A stretch of DNA of 28,141 nucleotides, taken from NCBI GenBank assembly GCA_026197015.1, contig JAPHRB010000001.1, forward strand, positions 1-28,141. Direction: 5' to 3'. Every line of letters starts with the position of its first letter. Position 1 is the first letter of the stretch. Made by a program: the position numbers and the translations under genes. Below, piece by piece: positions 7,952-15,984 of the stretch. The DNA is from Gammaproteobacteria bacterium. GTDB taxonomy: Bacteria > Pseudomonadota > Gammaproteobacteria > SZUA-229. A model generated the notes under the pieces. That model saw only the letters and a program-made list of their open reading frames with translations, was not told the DNA's origin and did not search any database.

Positions 7952-8954
7952 CTAGAGTCTCTTGTTTGTTTCTAAACTTAATTAATAAATTGTTTATTTC
8001 ATCATATGAAGAATTAGATAGAATGCCATCTGACCTAATAGTCTCTCTGGCTAATTTTCCTTTTTTATTCCACAATTTAAATGTTTCACTATTTGGAGAT
8101 ATTACTTCAATTCCCTGTTTCGATAGGGCAGAAAATGCAGCAACGTTATCTTTTCTGTTTTGCTCATCTATATTCATAAATATTTTAGACATTATAGTTT
8201 TAACTGTAATTTTATCTTTACTACTTATTTGATTAAACGATTTTTTATCAATTAATAAAGTTGCATATAGGTAAGTTAAAGGCACATCTGTTATATATTT
8301 TATTTGTGTATGCCACTGTAGTGCAATCGCAACAATAGGAGATATTGCAACTGTATCTATCAAATTTGTCTGAAGTCCCGTTAATACATCACCTATATTT
8401 AATGGAATTGGCGTTAATCCAAAAGACCTTAATGTAACTTCAGCTTGCTTATTATTTGTTGGTGTCCAAATTTTACGTGAATTTAAATCTTCAATTTTAT
8501 TTATTGGACTTGTTGACATAGCATAAGCAAAACCACCTTCTGATAGACCAAAACTAATCATACCCCCTTCTTCAAGGCCTTTGATAATTTTTTTGTCTAC
8601 TATTTGACGAACATAATCTACTTCTTCAAATGAATTAAAAATCATAGGCAGCGAATAAATCTGACTATCTGCATAAAAACTTGTTAGTACTCCATTTGAT
8701 ACTGCTGCTCCCTGCAATTGACGAATACGAATCTTTTTTAATGTAATTTCTTCCGAGCCCATTACACCACCCGGATAATATTTAAATATAACTCGGCCTT
8801 CAGTTTTTTCTTTTATCTCCTGAGCACCAAGTCTCATTTGTTTCATCCAATAGGTACCATCTGGAGCAGAGGTTGCAATTTTGAATGTTTTAGCGTGTAA
8901 AACATTTATGCAACTCAATATATATATTATTGACAATAATATTATTTTATTCAT
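7938..8954 (-). CDS. TRAP transporter substrate-binding protein (DctP/TatP-like)
   Basis: Protein of 338 residues with a Sec signal peptide that cleaves near Ala21. The mature chain begins 'KTFKIATSAPDGTYW', as in DctP-type periplasmic binding proteins, and keeps 'FKYYPGGVMGSEE' and 'PIPLNIGDVLTGLQTNLID'. Where classical DctP proteins have a Lys-Ile-Arg motif whose Arg binds the substrate carboxylate, this one has Lys161-Ile162-Trp163. That change suggests a ligand that is not a simple carboxylate, and it is a pattern I associate with TRAP systems that carry a TatT partner. The gene for such a TatT lipoprotein lies 15 bp upstream. The protein captures ligand in the periplasm and delivers it to the Q/M permease. 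The ligand itself is unknown. Confidence 0.88.
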   Translation of the reverse strand: MNKIILLSIIYILSCINVLHAKTFKIATSAPDGTYWMKQMRLGAQEIKEKTEGRVIFKYYPGGVMGSEEITLKKIRIRQLQGAAVSNGVLTSFYADSQIYSLPMIFNSFEEVDYVRQIVDKKIIKGLEEGGMISFGLSEGGFAYAMSTSPINKIEDLNSRKIWTPTNNKQAEVTLRSFGLTPIPLNIGDVLTGLQTNLIDTVAISPIVAIALQWHTQIKYITDVPLTYLYATLLIDKKSFNQISSKDKITVKTIMSKIFMNIDEQNRKDNVAAFSALSKQGIEVISPNSETFKLWNKKGKLARETIRSDGILSNSSYDEINNLLIKFRNKQETLGVSK

Positions 8955-8969
8955 TTCTTTAAAATCGCT

Positions 8970-9872
8970 TTAAAAATATTCTTTAGAGGTTGCCAGTAAA
9001 GCATTAGCTTTTTGTAATGCAATAGTATTAATTAAAATATATTCAGGTGGTGAATTTTTAAAACTTAACACCTCACTTAGTAATTTTTCATGTAATACTT
9101 CATCAAACGTTAATCTGGCATAATATTCTGCATACAATACTTTAACCATCTGATTTTCATCGTTGCTTAATTTTATTGCTGTTTCAAAATAACCTTTCCC
9201 TAATTCAGGGTTACCACCTAAGGTAGCTGGAATAAAACTATTTAAGACACCTAAATACATATGGGCACCACCATTATCCCATGTCTCGTCATATGAAATT
9301 ACCTTTTGCATAATCAAATTTATCTGTGGTAATTGAGCCATAGCATTCCAGTCTTCAGTATTTGTCTGAAGCCATGCTGCCCACGATTTTCCAAGCATAT
9401 ATATGATATTAATATCATCTTCATCTATAATTTTCATTCTTTCATAAAAATCATCATATTTTAGATTTGTTAAATCACATAGCTTTTCATCATATATACA
9501 GATTGCTTTTGAAACCCTTTGTAATGATTTATACGTCAGGTTTTTTTGCTGTCTTAGAAGCTTTTTCTTATAAAATAAATTTTTATCATTTTCATTTACA
9601 AGCATTTCAATGTCTGCAGATATTAAACTCGCGTAAGCGTTCATTAGATTAGATGAAGCTAACAATAAACCTTCATCTTCTGGGTCATTTTCTATTAGTC
9701 CATCTAATAATATTAGATAAGCAGGTAATGCTTGCTTTACCGTTTCTATATCATTATTAGATTTTACAGCTTTAGTGATATTTTCAGAGAAATTACTAAT
9801 AGAAAGTGAACAGCCAGTAAATAACTGACTGCTGGCTAATATGATTACAAGTGAAATTAGTTTTAGTTTCAT
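8970..9872 (-). CDS. TatT-type TRAP-associated lipoprotein
   Basis: Protein of 300 residues with a lipoprotein signal peptide ending FTGC (Cys21). The rest is almost all helical with tetratricopeptide-like pairs. Family-like features are 'LPAYLILLDGLIENDPEDEGLLLASSNLMNAYAS' near the N-terminus, the central 'YMLGKSWAAWLQTN', and 'GGAHMYLGVLNSFIPATLGGNPELGKGYFETAI'. These match the TRAP transporter T-component (TatT; Tp0956 in Treponema pallidum). That protein is known as a TPR-like lipoprotein that oligomerises and interacts with the TatP binding protein. The P, Q and M genes follow directly, which strongly supports the assignment. It is probably tethered to a membrane in the periplasm and passes ligand to the binding protein. 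It starts 47 bp after the prlC stop. Confidence 0.85.
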   Translation of the reverse strand: MKLKLISLVIILASSQLFTGCSLSISNFSENITKAVKSNNDIETVKQALPAYLILLDGLIENDPEDEGLLLASSNLMNAYASLISADIEMLVNENDKNLFYKKKLLRQQKNLTYKSLQRVSKAICIYDEKLCDLTNLKYDDFYERMKIIDEDDINIIYMLGKSWAAWLQTNTEDWNAMAQLPQINLIMQKVISYDETWDNGGAHMYLGVLNSFIPATLGGNPELGKGYFETAIKLSNDENQMVKVLYAEYYARLTFDEVLHEKLLSEVLSFKNSPPEYILINTIALQKANALLATSKEYF

Positions 9873-9919
9873 TTTTTAAATTTTTTATTCTTTTAACTAG
9901 CCAAATTTATATTGATTAT

Positions 9920-11956
9920 TTATTGCAATCCACTATGACTTAGAAGAGCATCAATTTCTGGTTCTCTTCCTCTGAAACGCGTAAATAAATCTACTGCTTT
10001 CTCAGACCCTCCTGTTTCCAGTATACATTCAAGAAATTCTTTGCCTGTTTCCTGGTTAAATATACCGTTATCTTCAAATTTGGAAAAAGCATCTGCGGAT
10101 AAAACTTCAGCCCACTTATAACTATAATATCCTGCTGCATATCCGCCTGCAAAAATATGTGAAAATCCATGTTGAAATTGATTTATAGCTGGAGGAATAA
10201 TCACCGCTACTTTATTCCTTACTTCGTTTAGTAAGCTTTGTATACTTATAAAATCTTCAGTGTTAAATTCCATATGTAGTCTAAAATCAAATATTGAAAA
10301 CTCTAATTGTCTTAACATTTGCATTGCTGATTGAAAATTCTTTGCTTTTATTAGTTTTTCATATAAATTTTCTGGAAGTATCTCACCTGTATCAATATGT
10401 GATGTTATTAATTCAAGACCTTCTTTTTGCCAGCACCAGTTTTCCATAAACTGACTTGGCAATTCAACTGCATCCCACTCAACACCATTTATACCTGATA
10501 CAAATAATGGATCAACTTTTGTTAACATATGTTGTAATCCGTGACCAAACTCATGAAAAAGTGTTGTCACCTCATCATGATTTAATAATGCTGGTTTATT
10601 TCCGACTGGTGCAGTCAAGTTGCAGGTTAAATATGCAACTGGTAGTTGCACCTCTTCTTCGCATACCATTCTTCTGACACATTCATCCATCCATGCTCCA
10701 CCACGTTTATTACTTCTGGCGTATAAATCTAGATAAAATTGCCCTCTAATATTTCCTAACTCATCTTCAATTTGATAAAATTTTACGTCTTTATGCCATA
10801 CATTAATGTTTTTAATTTCTTTTATTTTTATAGCATAGAGTCTTTTTACAATTTCAAACAAACCACTGATTACTTTTGGAGCAGGAAAATACGGCTTTAA
10901 CTCTTCCTGGCTAATTCCATATTCTTTTTGCTTTAGCTTTTCAGAAACATACATAACATCCCATGCTTCAATATTATTTAAATTACATTCTTTTCTGGCA
11001 TATTTTTTTAAAGTATCAAACTCTTTTATCGCCTGTGGTTTGGACTTTTCAACTAAATCCTCTAAGAATGTTAATACATCATCTGTTGTTTTTGCCATTT
11101 TATCGGCTATAGATAATTCAGAATAATTTTTATAGTCCAGAATTTTAGCCAATTCCTGTCTTGCACCTACTATTTCCTGCATTATTTTTGTATTATCAAA
11201 CTTACCGCTATTTGGACCTTTTGCTGATGCTCTGGTAGTAAATGCTGTATACATTTCTTCTCTGAACTTTCTAATATCTGAATATGTCATTACCGCAATA
11301 TATGAGGGTGCATCAAGTGTGAATAACCAGCCCTTTAATTCTTCTTCTTGAGCTGCCTGCTTTGCCATCTCTATTACAAAACCCGGTAGGCCAGCAAGCT
11401 CTGACTTTTCTTCAATATGAATATTGAATGCCTGGGTCGCATCCATTACATTTTGTTCAAATTTTGATTTTAAACTGGAAAGTTCTGTTTTTATTTTTTT
11501 AAATAACTTCTTCTTATCATCTGACAACGCAACTCCATTTAATTTGAAGTTTAATAATGCATTTTCTATTACTTTTTTATTAGCATTATCTAATGTTTCA
11601 TACTCTTTACTTTTCTTAATATCATTATAAGCCTTATATAATTTACTATTCTGAGATATATCAGTGTAATAGGCACTTAATTTTGGCACACATCTATCAT
11701 GTTCTATCCTTAATTCATCAGTATTCATAACAGAATTAAGGTGACTAACAGGTGACCAGGCTCTAGATAACCTGTTATCCATCATTTCAAGTTCTTTAAT
11801 TAATGAAGACCAGGAATATTGATCATTAGAATCAAGATAATTATTTAATTTTTCTTCATTTTCCTTAATTATTCCACTAATTGTTCTCTCTATAGTAGTA
11901 ACATCAATTTCTGTAAATTGTGGTAATGTCTTTATATTCAGCAATGCATTGTTCAT
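9920..11956 (-). CDS. prlC: Oligopeptidase A, M3 zinc metallopeptidase
   Basis: Cytosolic peptidase that degrades short peptides, including cleaved signal peptides in E. coli. The length of 678 residues is close to that of E. coli OpdA. The zinc motif HEFGH lies at residues 468-472 (His468, His472, catalytic Glu469), with Glu498 in 'DAVELPSQFMEN' as the expected third ligand. The C-terminal 'FQHGFSHIFAGGYAAGYYSYKWAEVLSADAF' segment holds the Tyr and His residues that line the M3 active site. There is no signal peptide. It is read in the same direction as the downstream TRAP genes after a 47-bp gap, so read-through into the transporter is possible. The tetR gene upstream is also co-oriented but is separated by a possible terminator. 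Confidence 0.95.
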   Translation of the reverse strand: MNNALLNIKTLPQFTEIDVTTIERTISGIIKENEEKLNNYLDSNDQYSWSSLIKELEMMDNRLSRAWSPVSHLNSVMNTDELRIEHDRCVPKLSAYYTDISQNSKLYKAYNDIKKSKEYETLDNANKKVIENALLNFKLNGVALSDDKKKLFKKIKTELSSLKSKFEQNVMDATQAFNIHIEEKSELAGLPGFVIEMAKQAAQEEELKGWLFTLDAPSYIAVMTYSDIRKFREEMYTAFTTRASAKGPNSGKFDNTKIMQEIVGARQELAKILDYKNYSELSIADKMAKTTDDVLTFLEDLVEKSKPQAIKEFDTLKKYARKECNLNNIEAWDVMYVSEKLKQKEYGISQEELKPYFPAPKVISGLFEIVKRLYAIKIKEIKNINVWHKDVKFYQIEDELGNIRGQFYLDLYARSNKRGGAWMDECVRRMVCEEEVQLPVAYLTCNLTAPVGNKPALLNHDEVTTLFHEFGHGLQHMLTKVDPLFVSGINGVEWDAVELPSQFMENWCWQKEGLELITSHIDTGEILPENLYEKLIKAKNFQSAMQMLRQLEFSIFDFRLHMEFNTEDFISIQSLLNEVRNKVAVIIPPAINQFQHGFSHIFAGGYAAGYYSYKWAEVLSADAFSKFEDNGIFNQETGKEFLECILETGGSEKAVDLFTRFRGREPEIDALLSHSGLQ

Positions 11957-12010
11957 ATTTCAGGTATTCTTTAATAGTTATCAGTGTTTTATATCATATT
12001 TTACTTATAT

Positions 12011-12037
12011 AAAGGCGTACTAAATTCACTACGCTTT
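12011..12037 (-). terminator. Possible terminator downstream of the tetR gene
   Basis: On the minus strand AAAGCGTA pairs with TACGC-C-TTT (one bulged C) around a 10-nt loop and is followed by a T/A-rich tract. It lies 21 bp after the tetR stop and before prlC. The stem is modest and the T-run is interrupted. Confidence 0.35.
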
Positions 12038-12057
12038 AATCTTTACTTATTTATTTG

Positions 12058-12642
12058 TTATTTCTCTAAATTAGCCAATAAATTATTAACAATTTGAACA
12101 AGGGCGTCATGATCCGGTTTCATTCGATTATACACCTGTAATCCGAATATCCCGCTCATAAGCATTTTAGCTAAAGTTTCTGGCCTACCACCGGTCGTTA
12201 ACGTACCTTCCTGTTGTGCTAATTTTAAAACAGTACAAAATTCATTTTCTATCTTCGTAAACATACAACCAATACGAGAGTTAATTTCACTATCATCAGG
12301 CGGTATTTCTAGTAAAGTATTCACCAATAAGCAGCTTTTTAATGCTTTATCTTCATCTTTCTGACTTAATAAATGGTCAAAAAATAAACGTATTCGTTTT
12401 AATGGGGGTTCTGCAGATTGTAATATACAACTCACTGACGAATATAGATTTTCGAAATAGTAATCTAATGACATTAAAAATAGATTTCTCTTATTTTTAA
12501 AAGCCCCATAAATACTACCGGGCTGTAGTTTTGTAACTTTAGTTAAATCTTTAACTGAAGTATTAGCAAAACCCTTTAGCCAAAATAGTTGCATAGCACT
12601 ATCTAGTACCATTTCTTTATTAAATGTCTGTGGCCTGGCCAT
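12058..12642 (-). CDS. TetR-family transcriptional regulator
   Basis: Protein of 194 residues. The N-terminal 60 residues form the TetR DNA-binding domain: 'VLDSAMQLFWLKGFANTSVKDLTK' followed by the recognition-helix region 'LQPGSIYGAFKNKRNLFL'. The rest is a helical ligand-binding and dimerisation domain. This subgroup (Gly-Ser-Ile-Tyr-Gly-Ala-Phe with a 'CLLVNT' segment) often represses a neighbouring gene and responds to small reactive molecules; that generalisation is from memory. A strong GAGGAG Shine-Dalgarno sequence lies upstream of the ATG. The divergent neighbour is an AhpD-like gene, and two matching operators sit in the 99-bp gap. Autorepression and repression of the neighbour are therefore likely. 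The inducer is unknown. Confidence 0.92.
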   Translation of the reverse strand: MARPQTFNKEMVLDSAMQLFWLKGFANTSVKDLTKVTKLQPGSIYGAFKNKRNLFLMSLDYYFENLYSSVSCILQSAEPPLKRIRLFFDHLLSQKDEDKALKSCLLVNTLLEIPPDDSEINSRIGCMFTKIENEFCTVLKLAQQEGTLTTGGRPETLAKMLMSGIFGLQVYNRMKPDHDALVQIVNNLLANLEK

Positions 12643-12667
12643 AATAACTCCTCATATCTCTACTATT

Positions 12668-12696
12668 ATAATAACAATAGTTGAATAATCGCTCAA
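12668..12696 (-). promoter_or_regulatory. Promoter of the tetR gene
   Basis: On the minus strand TTGAGC (12696-12691) and TATTAT (12673-12668) are separated by exactly 17 bp. The predicted start near 12661 would give a leader of about 20 nt containing the GAGGAG ribosome site. The -35 hexamer lies in the right arm of operator 1. Confidence 0.55.
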
Positions 12697-12709
12697 TAAA
12701 TATTATTAT
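12681..12709 (+). promoter_or_regulatory. Promoter of the AhpD-like gene
   Basis: TTGAAT (12681-12686) and TATTAT (12704-12709) are separated by 17 bp. The predicted start near 12716 falls inside operator 2, and the leader to the ATG at 12742 would be about 26 nt with a TTGAGA ribosome site. The -35 hexamer is the left arm of operator 1. Confidence 0.55.
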
Positions 12710-12727
12710 AATTGAACGTTCATTCAA
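12681..12727. promoter_or_regulatory. Pair of TetR operators (TTGA-N8-TCAA)
   Basis: Operator 1 spans 12681-12696 and operator 2 spans 12712-12727. Both are 16-bp inverted repeats with arms TTGA and TCAA and an 8-bp centre, and they start 31 bp apart (about three helical turns). Operator 2 also contains the perfect palindrome TGAACGTTCA. Their overlap with both promoters fits repression by the adjacent TetR protein. That the protein binds here is inferred. Confidence 0.6.
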
Positions 12728-12741
12728 TAATTGAGATTATA

Positions 12742-13296
12742 ATGATTAATTTACCTGTATTAACCCTTGATAACGCGCCTTCTGGATCTATTAATTTACT
12801 ACAACAGACTAATAAAAATTTCGGTTTCATCCCAAATTTAATTGGTGTCATGGCTACCTCACCATCACTGACAGAAGCCTATCTAACGATTGCTGGTATT
12901 TTTACAAAATCGACATTAACTCCAACTGAACAACAAATCGTCTTATTAACAGTGAGTCACTATCATGAGTGCTGTTATTGCATGGCAGCACATACTGCCA
13001 TTGCAGATATGCAACAGGTAGATTCATCTGTTGTTAAATCAATCCGTGATAATCAACCAATTAAAGATTCAAAACTTGAGGTTTTACGTGTTTTTACAAA
13101 ACTGTTAATTGAAAAACGAGGTTGGGTTAATGAGCAAGATACACAGGCATTTCTGGATGCAGGTTATAATGAAACACATATGTTAGATATTCTAGTGGGT
13201 GTTGCCCAGAAAACGCTAAGTAATTTTACTAATCATATTGCTAAAACACCTCTCGATGAGGCTTTCGCTGAGCTGGCCTGGTCACCTGAAGTTTAA
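12742..13296 (+). CDS. AhpD / carboxymuconolactone decarboxylase-family protein
   Basis: Protein of 184 residues from the ATG at 12742. This start is preferred to the TTG at 12712 because a TTGAGA ribosome site precedes it and the TTG lies inside the operator. The redox motif is Glu76-Cys77-Cys78-Tyr-Cys80-Met-Ala-Ala-His84. It contains the CxxC (77 and 80) and the following His of AhpD-like alkylhydroperoxidase cores, plus an extra Cys at 78. The N-terminal 'NFGFIPNLIGVMATSPSLTEAY' is typical of small stand-alone members. Such proteins are often peroxidase-like or detoxify reactive small molecules, and the exact substrate is unknown. Control by the divergent TetR regulator suggests induction by a specific compound or stress. 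Confidence 0.88.
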   Translation: MINLPVLTLDNAPSGSINLLQQTNKNFGFIPNLIGVMATSPSLTEAYLTIAGIFTKSTLTPTEQQIVLLTVSHYHECCYCMAAHTAIADMQQVDSSVVKSIRDNQPIKDSKLEVLRVFTKLLIEKRGWVNEQDTQAFLDAGYNETHMLDILVGVAQKTLSNFTNHIAKTPLDEAFAELAWSPEV

Positions 13297-13336
13297 TCTA
13301 ATATGGTTAAGTACTGTTCTGATATAACGATGTGAG

Positions 13337-13367
13337 CAGCTTACAGATAAAATTTTACTGTAAGCTG
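13337..13367. terminator. Hairpin between convergent genes, probably a bidirectional terminator
   Basis: A perfect 10-bp stem, CAGCTTACAG (13337-13346) with CTGTAAGCTG (13358-13367), encloses an 11-nt loop that is itself nearly self-complementary (TAAAATTTTA). It lies 41 bp after the AhpD-like stop and 42 bp after the gyrB stop on the other strand. There is no clean T-run on either side, so termination strength is uncertain. Confidence 0.45.
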
Positions 13368-13408
13368 GTTTATCGGGTTTAAATATTACTTAACTAATCA
13401 CTCGGCTA

Positions 13409-15829
13409 TCAGGTATCTATATTCATGGCTGACAGGGCATTAGCTTCAATAAATTCACGTCTGGGTTCTACCTGATCACCCATTAATGTAGTAAACACCT
13501 CATCAGCGGCTATTGCGTCTTCTATGCGCACCTGCAACATCCTTCTTGTTTCAGGATTCATTGTGGTTTCCCATAGCTGTTCTGGATTCATCTCACCCAG
13601 ACCTTTATAACGCTGGATATTTAATCCTCTACGAGCTTCTTCAAATAACCAGTCTTTTACTTCTGATATATTTTTAACAAGCTGGGTTTTTTCACCTCTT
13701 TTAATATATGAACCTTCTGTGAATAAGCCATTTAGTTTTTCATACAAATTTGAAATTAATGCATATTCAGGGCTATCAAAGAAATCAGCTGTAAATACAG
13801 TGTTGTGATCTAAACCATGTACAATTTTGGTAATTTCTAACTGTGGATAGTCAGTATCTTCCAATAAACAACTGCTCACCTTATACTCAACCCCTGATGG
13901 CTTATATTTATTCAATAAAATCAATAAGTTATCTAAGTATTCATCAGTTTTAATTTTATCTTTAATATCTTCTTTGCTTAAAACGGGCAGATCTTGCATC
14001 TGCTTTAATATACTTTCATCATATTTTCTAGAAAGTCGACCTATAACACTCTGTACAGATAAATAAGATTTAATAATTTCTTCAAGTGCGGTATCAGATA
14101 TAGCAGGTGTATCTTTCTGTACATGTAATTGTGCATTTGATAAAGCAAGAGTTAACAGGTGACTTGTTAATTCCTGGTCATCTTTTACATATCTCTCCTG
14201 TTTGCCTTTCTTTACTTTATACAAAGGTGGCTGAGCTATATAAATATAACCACGCTCTATCAACTCTGGTACCTGACGATAGAAAAATGTTAATAACAAA
14301 GTTCTAATATGAGATCCATCAACGTCAGCATCGGTCATTATTATAACCCGGTGATATCTCATTTTATCCGGATTATATTCGTCCTTACCTATACCACAAC
14401 CCAATGCTGTTATTAATGTGCCTACTTCAGCTGATTGCAACATTTTATCAAAACGAGCTTTTTCAACATTTAGAATTTTACCTTTTAGTGGTAATATCGC
14501 CTGAGTTTTTCGATCACGTCCTTGTTTTGCAGAGCCCCCTGCAGAGTCCCCTTCCACTAAATATAATTCTGAAAGGGCAGGATCCTTTTCCTGACAATCT
14601 GCTAATTTACCAGGTAATCCTGCTATATCTAATGCACCTTTTCTACGTGTCATTTCACGTGCTTTACGGGCGGCTTCTCTTGCACGTGCTGCTTCTACAA
14701 TCTTTTGAGTAATAGCTCTTGCGTCAGCAGGTCTTTCAATAAGAAATTCCTGAAACTTTTCATTCATTGCAGCTTCAACTGCAGTTTTGACTTCAGATGA
14801 GACTAATTTATCTTTAGTTTGAGATGAAAATTTTGGATCTGGGACTTTAACGGAAAGTACAGCAGTTAAACCTTCTCTTGCATCATCACCTGTTGTGCTG
14901 ACCTTATTTTTTTTCGCAACACCTTCTTTTTCCATATACTGATTTAAACTTCGGGTAAGTGATGCCCTGAAGCCAGCCATATGCGTGCCGCCATCCCTTT
15001 GAGGAATATTATTGGTGAAACAGAAAATATTTTCCTGGTATGAATCATTCCATTGCATAGCTACTTCAACACCCAGACCTTCATCATTAGACCAGTTAAA
15101 ATGAAGAACCTGCTCATGTAACGGTGTTTTATTTTTGTTTAAATGCTCTACGAATGAACTTATACCACCTTCATACTCAAATACATCCTGTTTATCATCG
15201 ATACGTTTGTCTGTTAAGACGATACGTACACCTGAATTAAGAAAAGATAATTCTCGAAGGCGTTTTGCTAAAATATCATAATGATATTCAATATTAGTAA
15301 ATATTTCTTCAGATGCCCAGAAACGTAACTCTGTACCAGTTGTTTTTGTTTCACCTATAACTGCGATCGGGTTTTTGGGATCACCTAACTGATATTCTTG
15401 CTGGTAAATATTTCCCTGACGATTTATTGTTAATAAAAGTTTTTCAGATAGGGCATTAACCACAGATACACCGACACCGTGTAAACCACCTGAAACTTTA
15501 TATGAATTATCATCAAATTTACCGCCTGCATGTAAAACAGTCATTATAACTTCTGCAGCTGACACACCTTCTTCATGAATATCTACAGGTATTCCTCGAC
15601 CATTATCACTGACTGATATAGACGTATCACTGTGTATCTGGACATTTATTTCCGTACAGTGGCCTGCTAATGCTTCATCAATTGAGTTATCTACAACCTC
15701 AAACACCATATGATGTAAACCAGTGCCATCATCAGTGTCACCAATATACATACCAGGTCGTTTTCTAACTGCATCTAGTCCTTTTAATACCTTGATACTC
15801 GATGAATCGTAAGCCGCTGTTTCGGTCAT
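13409..15829 (-). CDS. gyrB: DNA gyrase subunit B
   Basis: ATPase subunit of the type II topoisomerase that introduces negative supercoils, acting with GyrA. At 806 residues it is close to the E. coli length. The GHKL ATPase domain shows 'KRPGMYIGDT', Glu44 and Asn48 in 'EVVDNSIDEA', and 'DNGRGIP' and 'GLHGVGVSVVNA' nucleotide-binding loops. The transducer domain follows. The TOPRIM domain has 'EGDSAGG' from residue 426 and the metal-binding 'DADVDGSH' from about residue 500. The C-terminus keeps 'QRYKGLGEMNPEQLWETTM'. The Shine-Dalgarno sequence, AAGGGGG, is strong. It is last in the order dnaA-dnaN-recF-gyrB, with 155 bp after recF that may hold its own promoter. Confidence 0.98.
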   Translation of the reverse strand: MTETAAYDSSSIKVLKGLDAVRKRPGMYIGDTDDGTGLHHMVFEVVDNSIDEALAGHCTEINVQIHSDTSISVSDNGRGIPVDIHEEGVSAAEVIMTVLHAGGKFDDNSYKVSGGLHGVGVSVVNALSEKLLLTINRQGNIYQQEYQLGDPKNPIAVIGETKTTGTELRFWASEEIFTNIEYHYDILAKRLRELSFLNSGVRIVLTDKRIDDKQDVFEYEGGISSFVEHLNKNKTPLHEQVLHFNWSNDEGLGVEVAMQWNDSYQENIFCFTNNIPQRDGGTHMAGFRASLTRSLNQYMEKEGVAKKNKVSTTGDDAREGLTAVLSVKVPDPKFSSQTKDKLVSSEVKTAVEAAMNEKFQEFLIERPADARAITQKIVEAARAREAARKAREMTRRKGALDIAGLPGKLADCQEKDPALSELYLVEGDSAGGSAKQGRDRKTQAILPLKGKILNVEKARFDKMLQSAEVGTLITALGCGIGKDEYNPDKMRYHRVIIMTDADVDGSHIRTLLLTFFYRQVPELIERGYIYIAQPPLYKVKKGKQERYVKDDQELTSHLLTLALSNAQLHVQKDTPAISDTALEEIIKSYLSVQSVIGRLSRKYDESILKQMQDLPVLSKEDIKDKIKTDEYLDNLLILLNKYKPSGVEYKVSSCLLEDTDYPQLEITKIVHGLDHNTVFTADFFDSPEYALISNLYEKLNGLFTEGSYIKRGEKTQLVKNISEVKDWLFEEARRGLNIQRYKGLGEMNPEQLWETTMNPETRRMLQVRIEDAIAADEVFTTLMGDQVEPRREFIEANALSAMNIDT

Positions 15830-15855
15830 ATAAACCCCCTTAAATAAGTTGCAGT

Positions 15856-15861
15856 ATTATA
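15856..15861 (-). promoter_or_regulatory. Candidate -10 box of a gyrB promoter
   Basis: A perfect TATAAT on the minus strand lies 27 bp before the gyrB ATG. No good -35 hexamer is found at 16-18 bp. Just upstream in the minus direction, CCCTTTGTAGAGGG followed by CTTTT could be a weak end-of-recF terminator. Both calls are tentative. Confidence 0.3.
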
Positions 15862-15984
15862 ACTTAAAAGCCCTCTACAAAGGGTATTTATAGTCATAAT
15901 TTTATATCTATTTTGATTTCTATTTCGACAGGTAAATCCGCAAGTGAAGCGCCATACAAACAACATATTCACTTTTAAGTCGTA

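Noticed and set aside
7933..8232. Plus-strand open frames inside the TRAP genes
   Set aside because: They overlap strongly supported transporter genes on the other strand and translate to low-complexity sequence typical of antisense frames.
8896..8954. Lipobox-like ILSC in the TRAP binding protein signal peptide
   Set aside because: Leu at position -2 is unusual, and the hydrophobic core continues past the Cys to a good type I cleavage site after Ala21, so it is treated as a soluble periplasmic protein.
12738..12743. Perfect TATAAT near the AhpD-like gene
   Set aside because: It overlaps the ATG start codon, so a promoter there would start downstream of the gene start. The TTGAAT/TATTAT pair at 12681-12709 is better placed.
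14649..14700. CACGTG-containing segments in gyrB resembling parS
   Set aside because: They lack the flanking TGTTC/GAACA arms, and CACGTG alone is expected by chance and by codon use.
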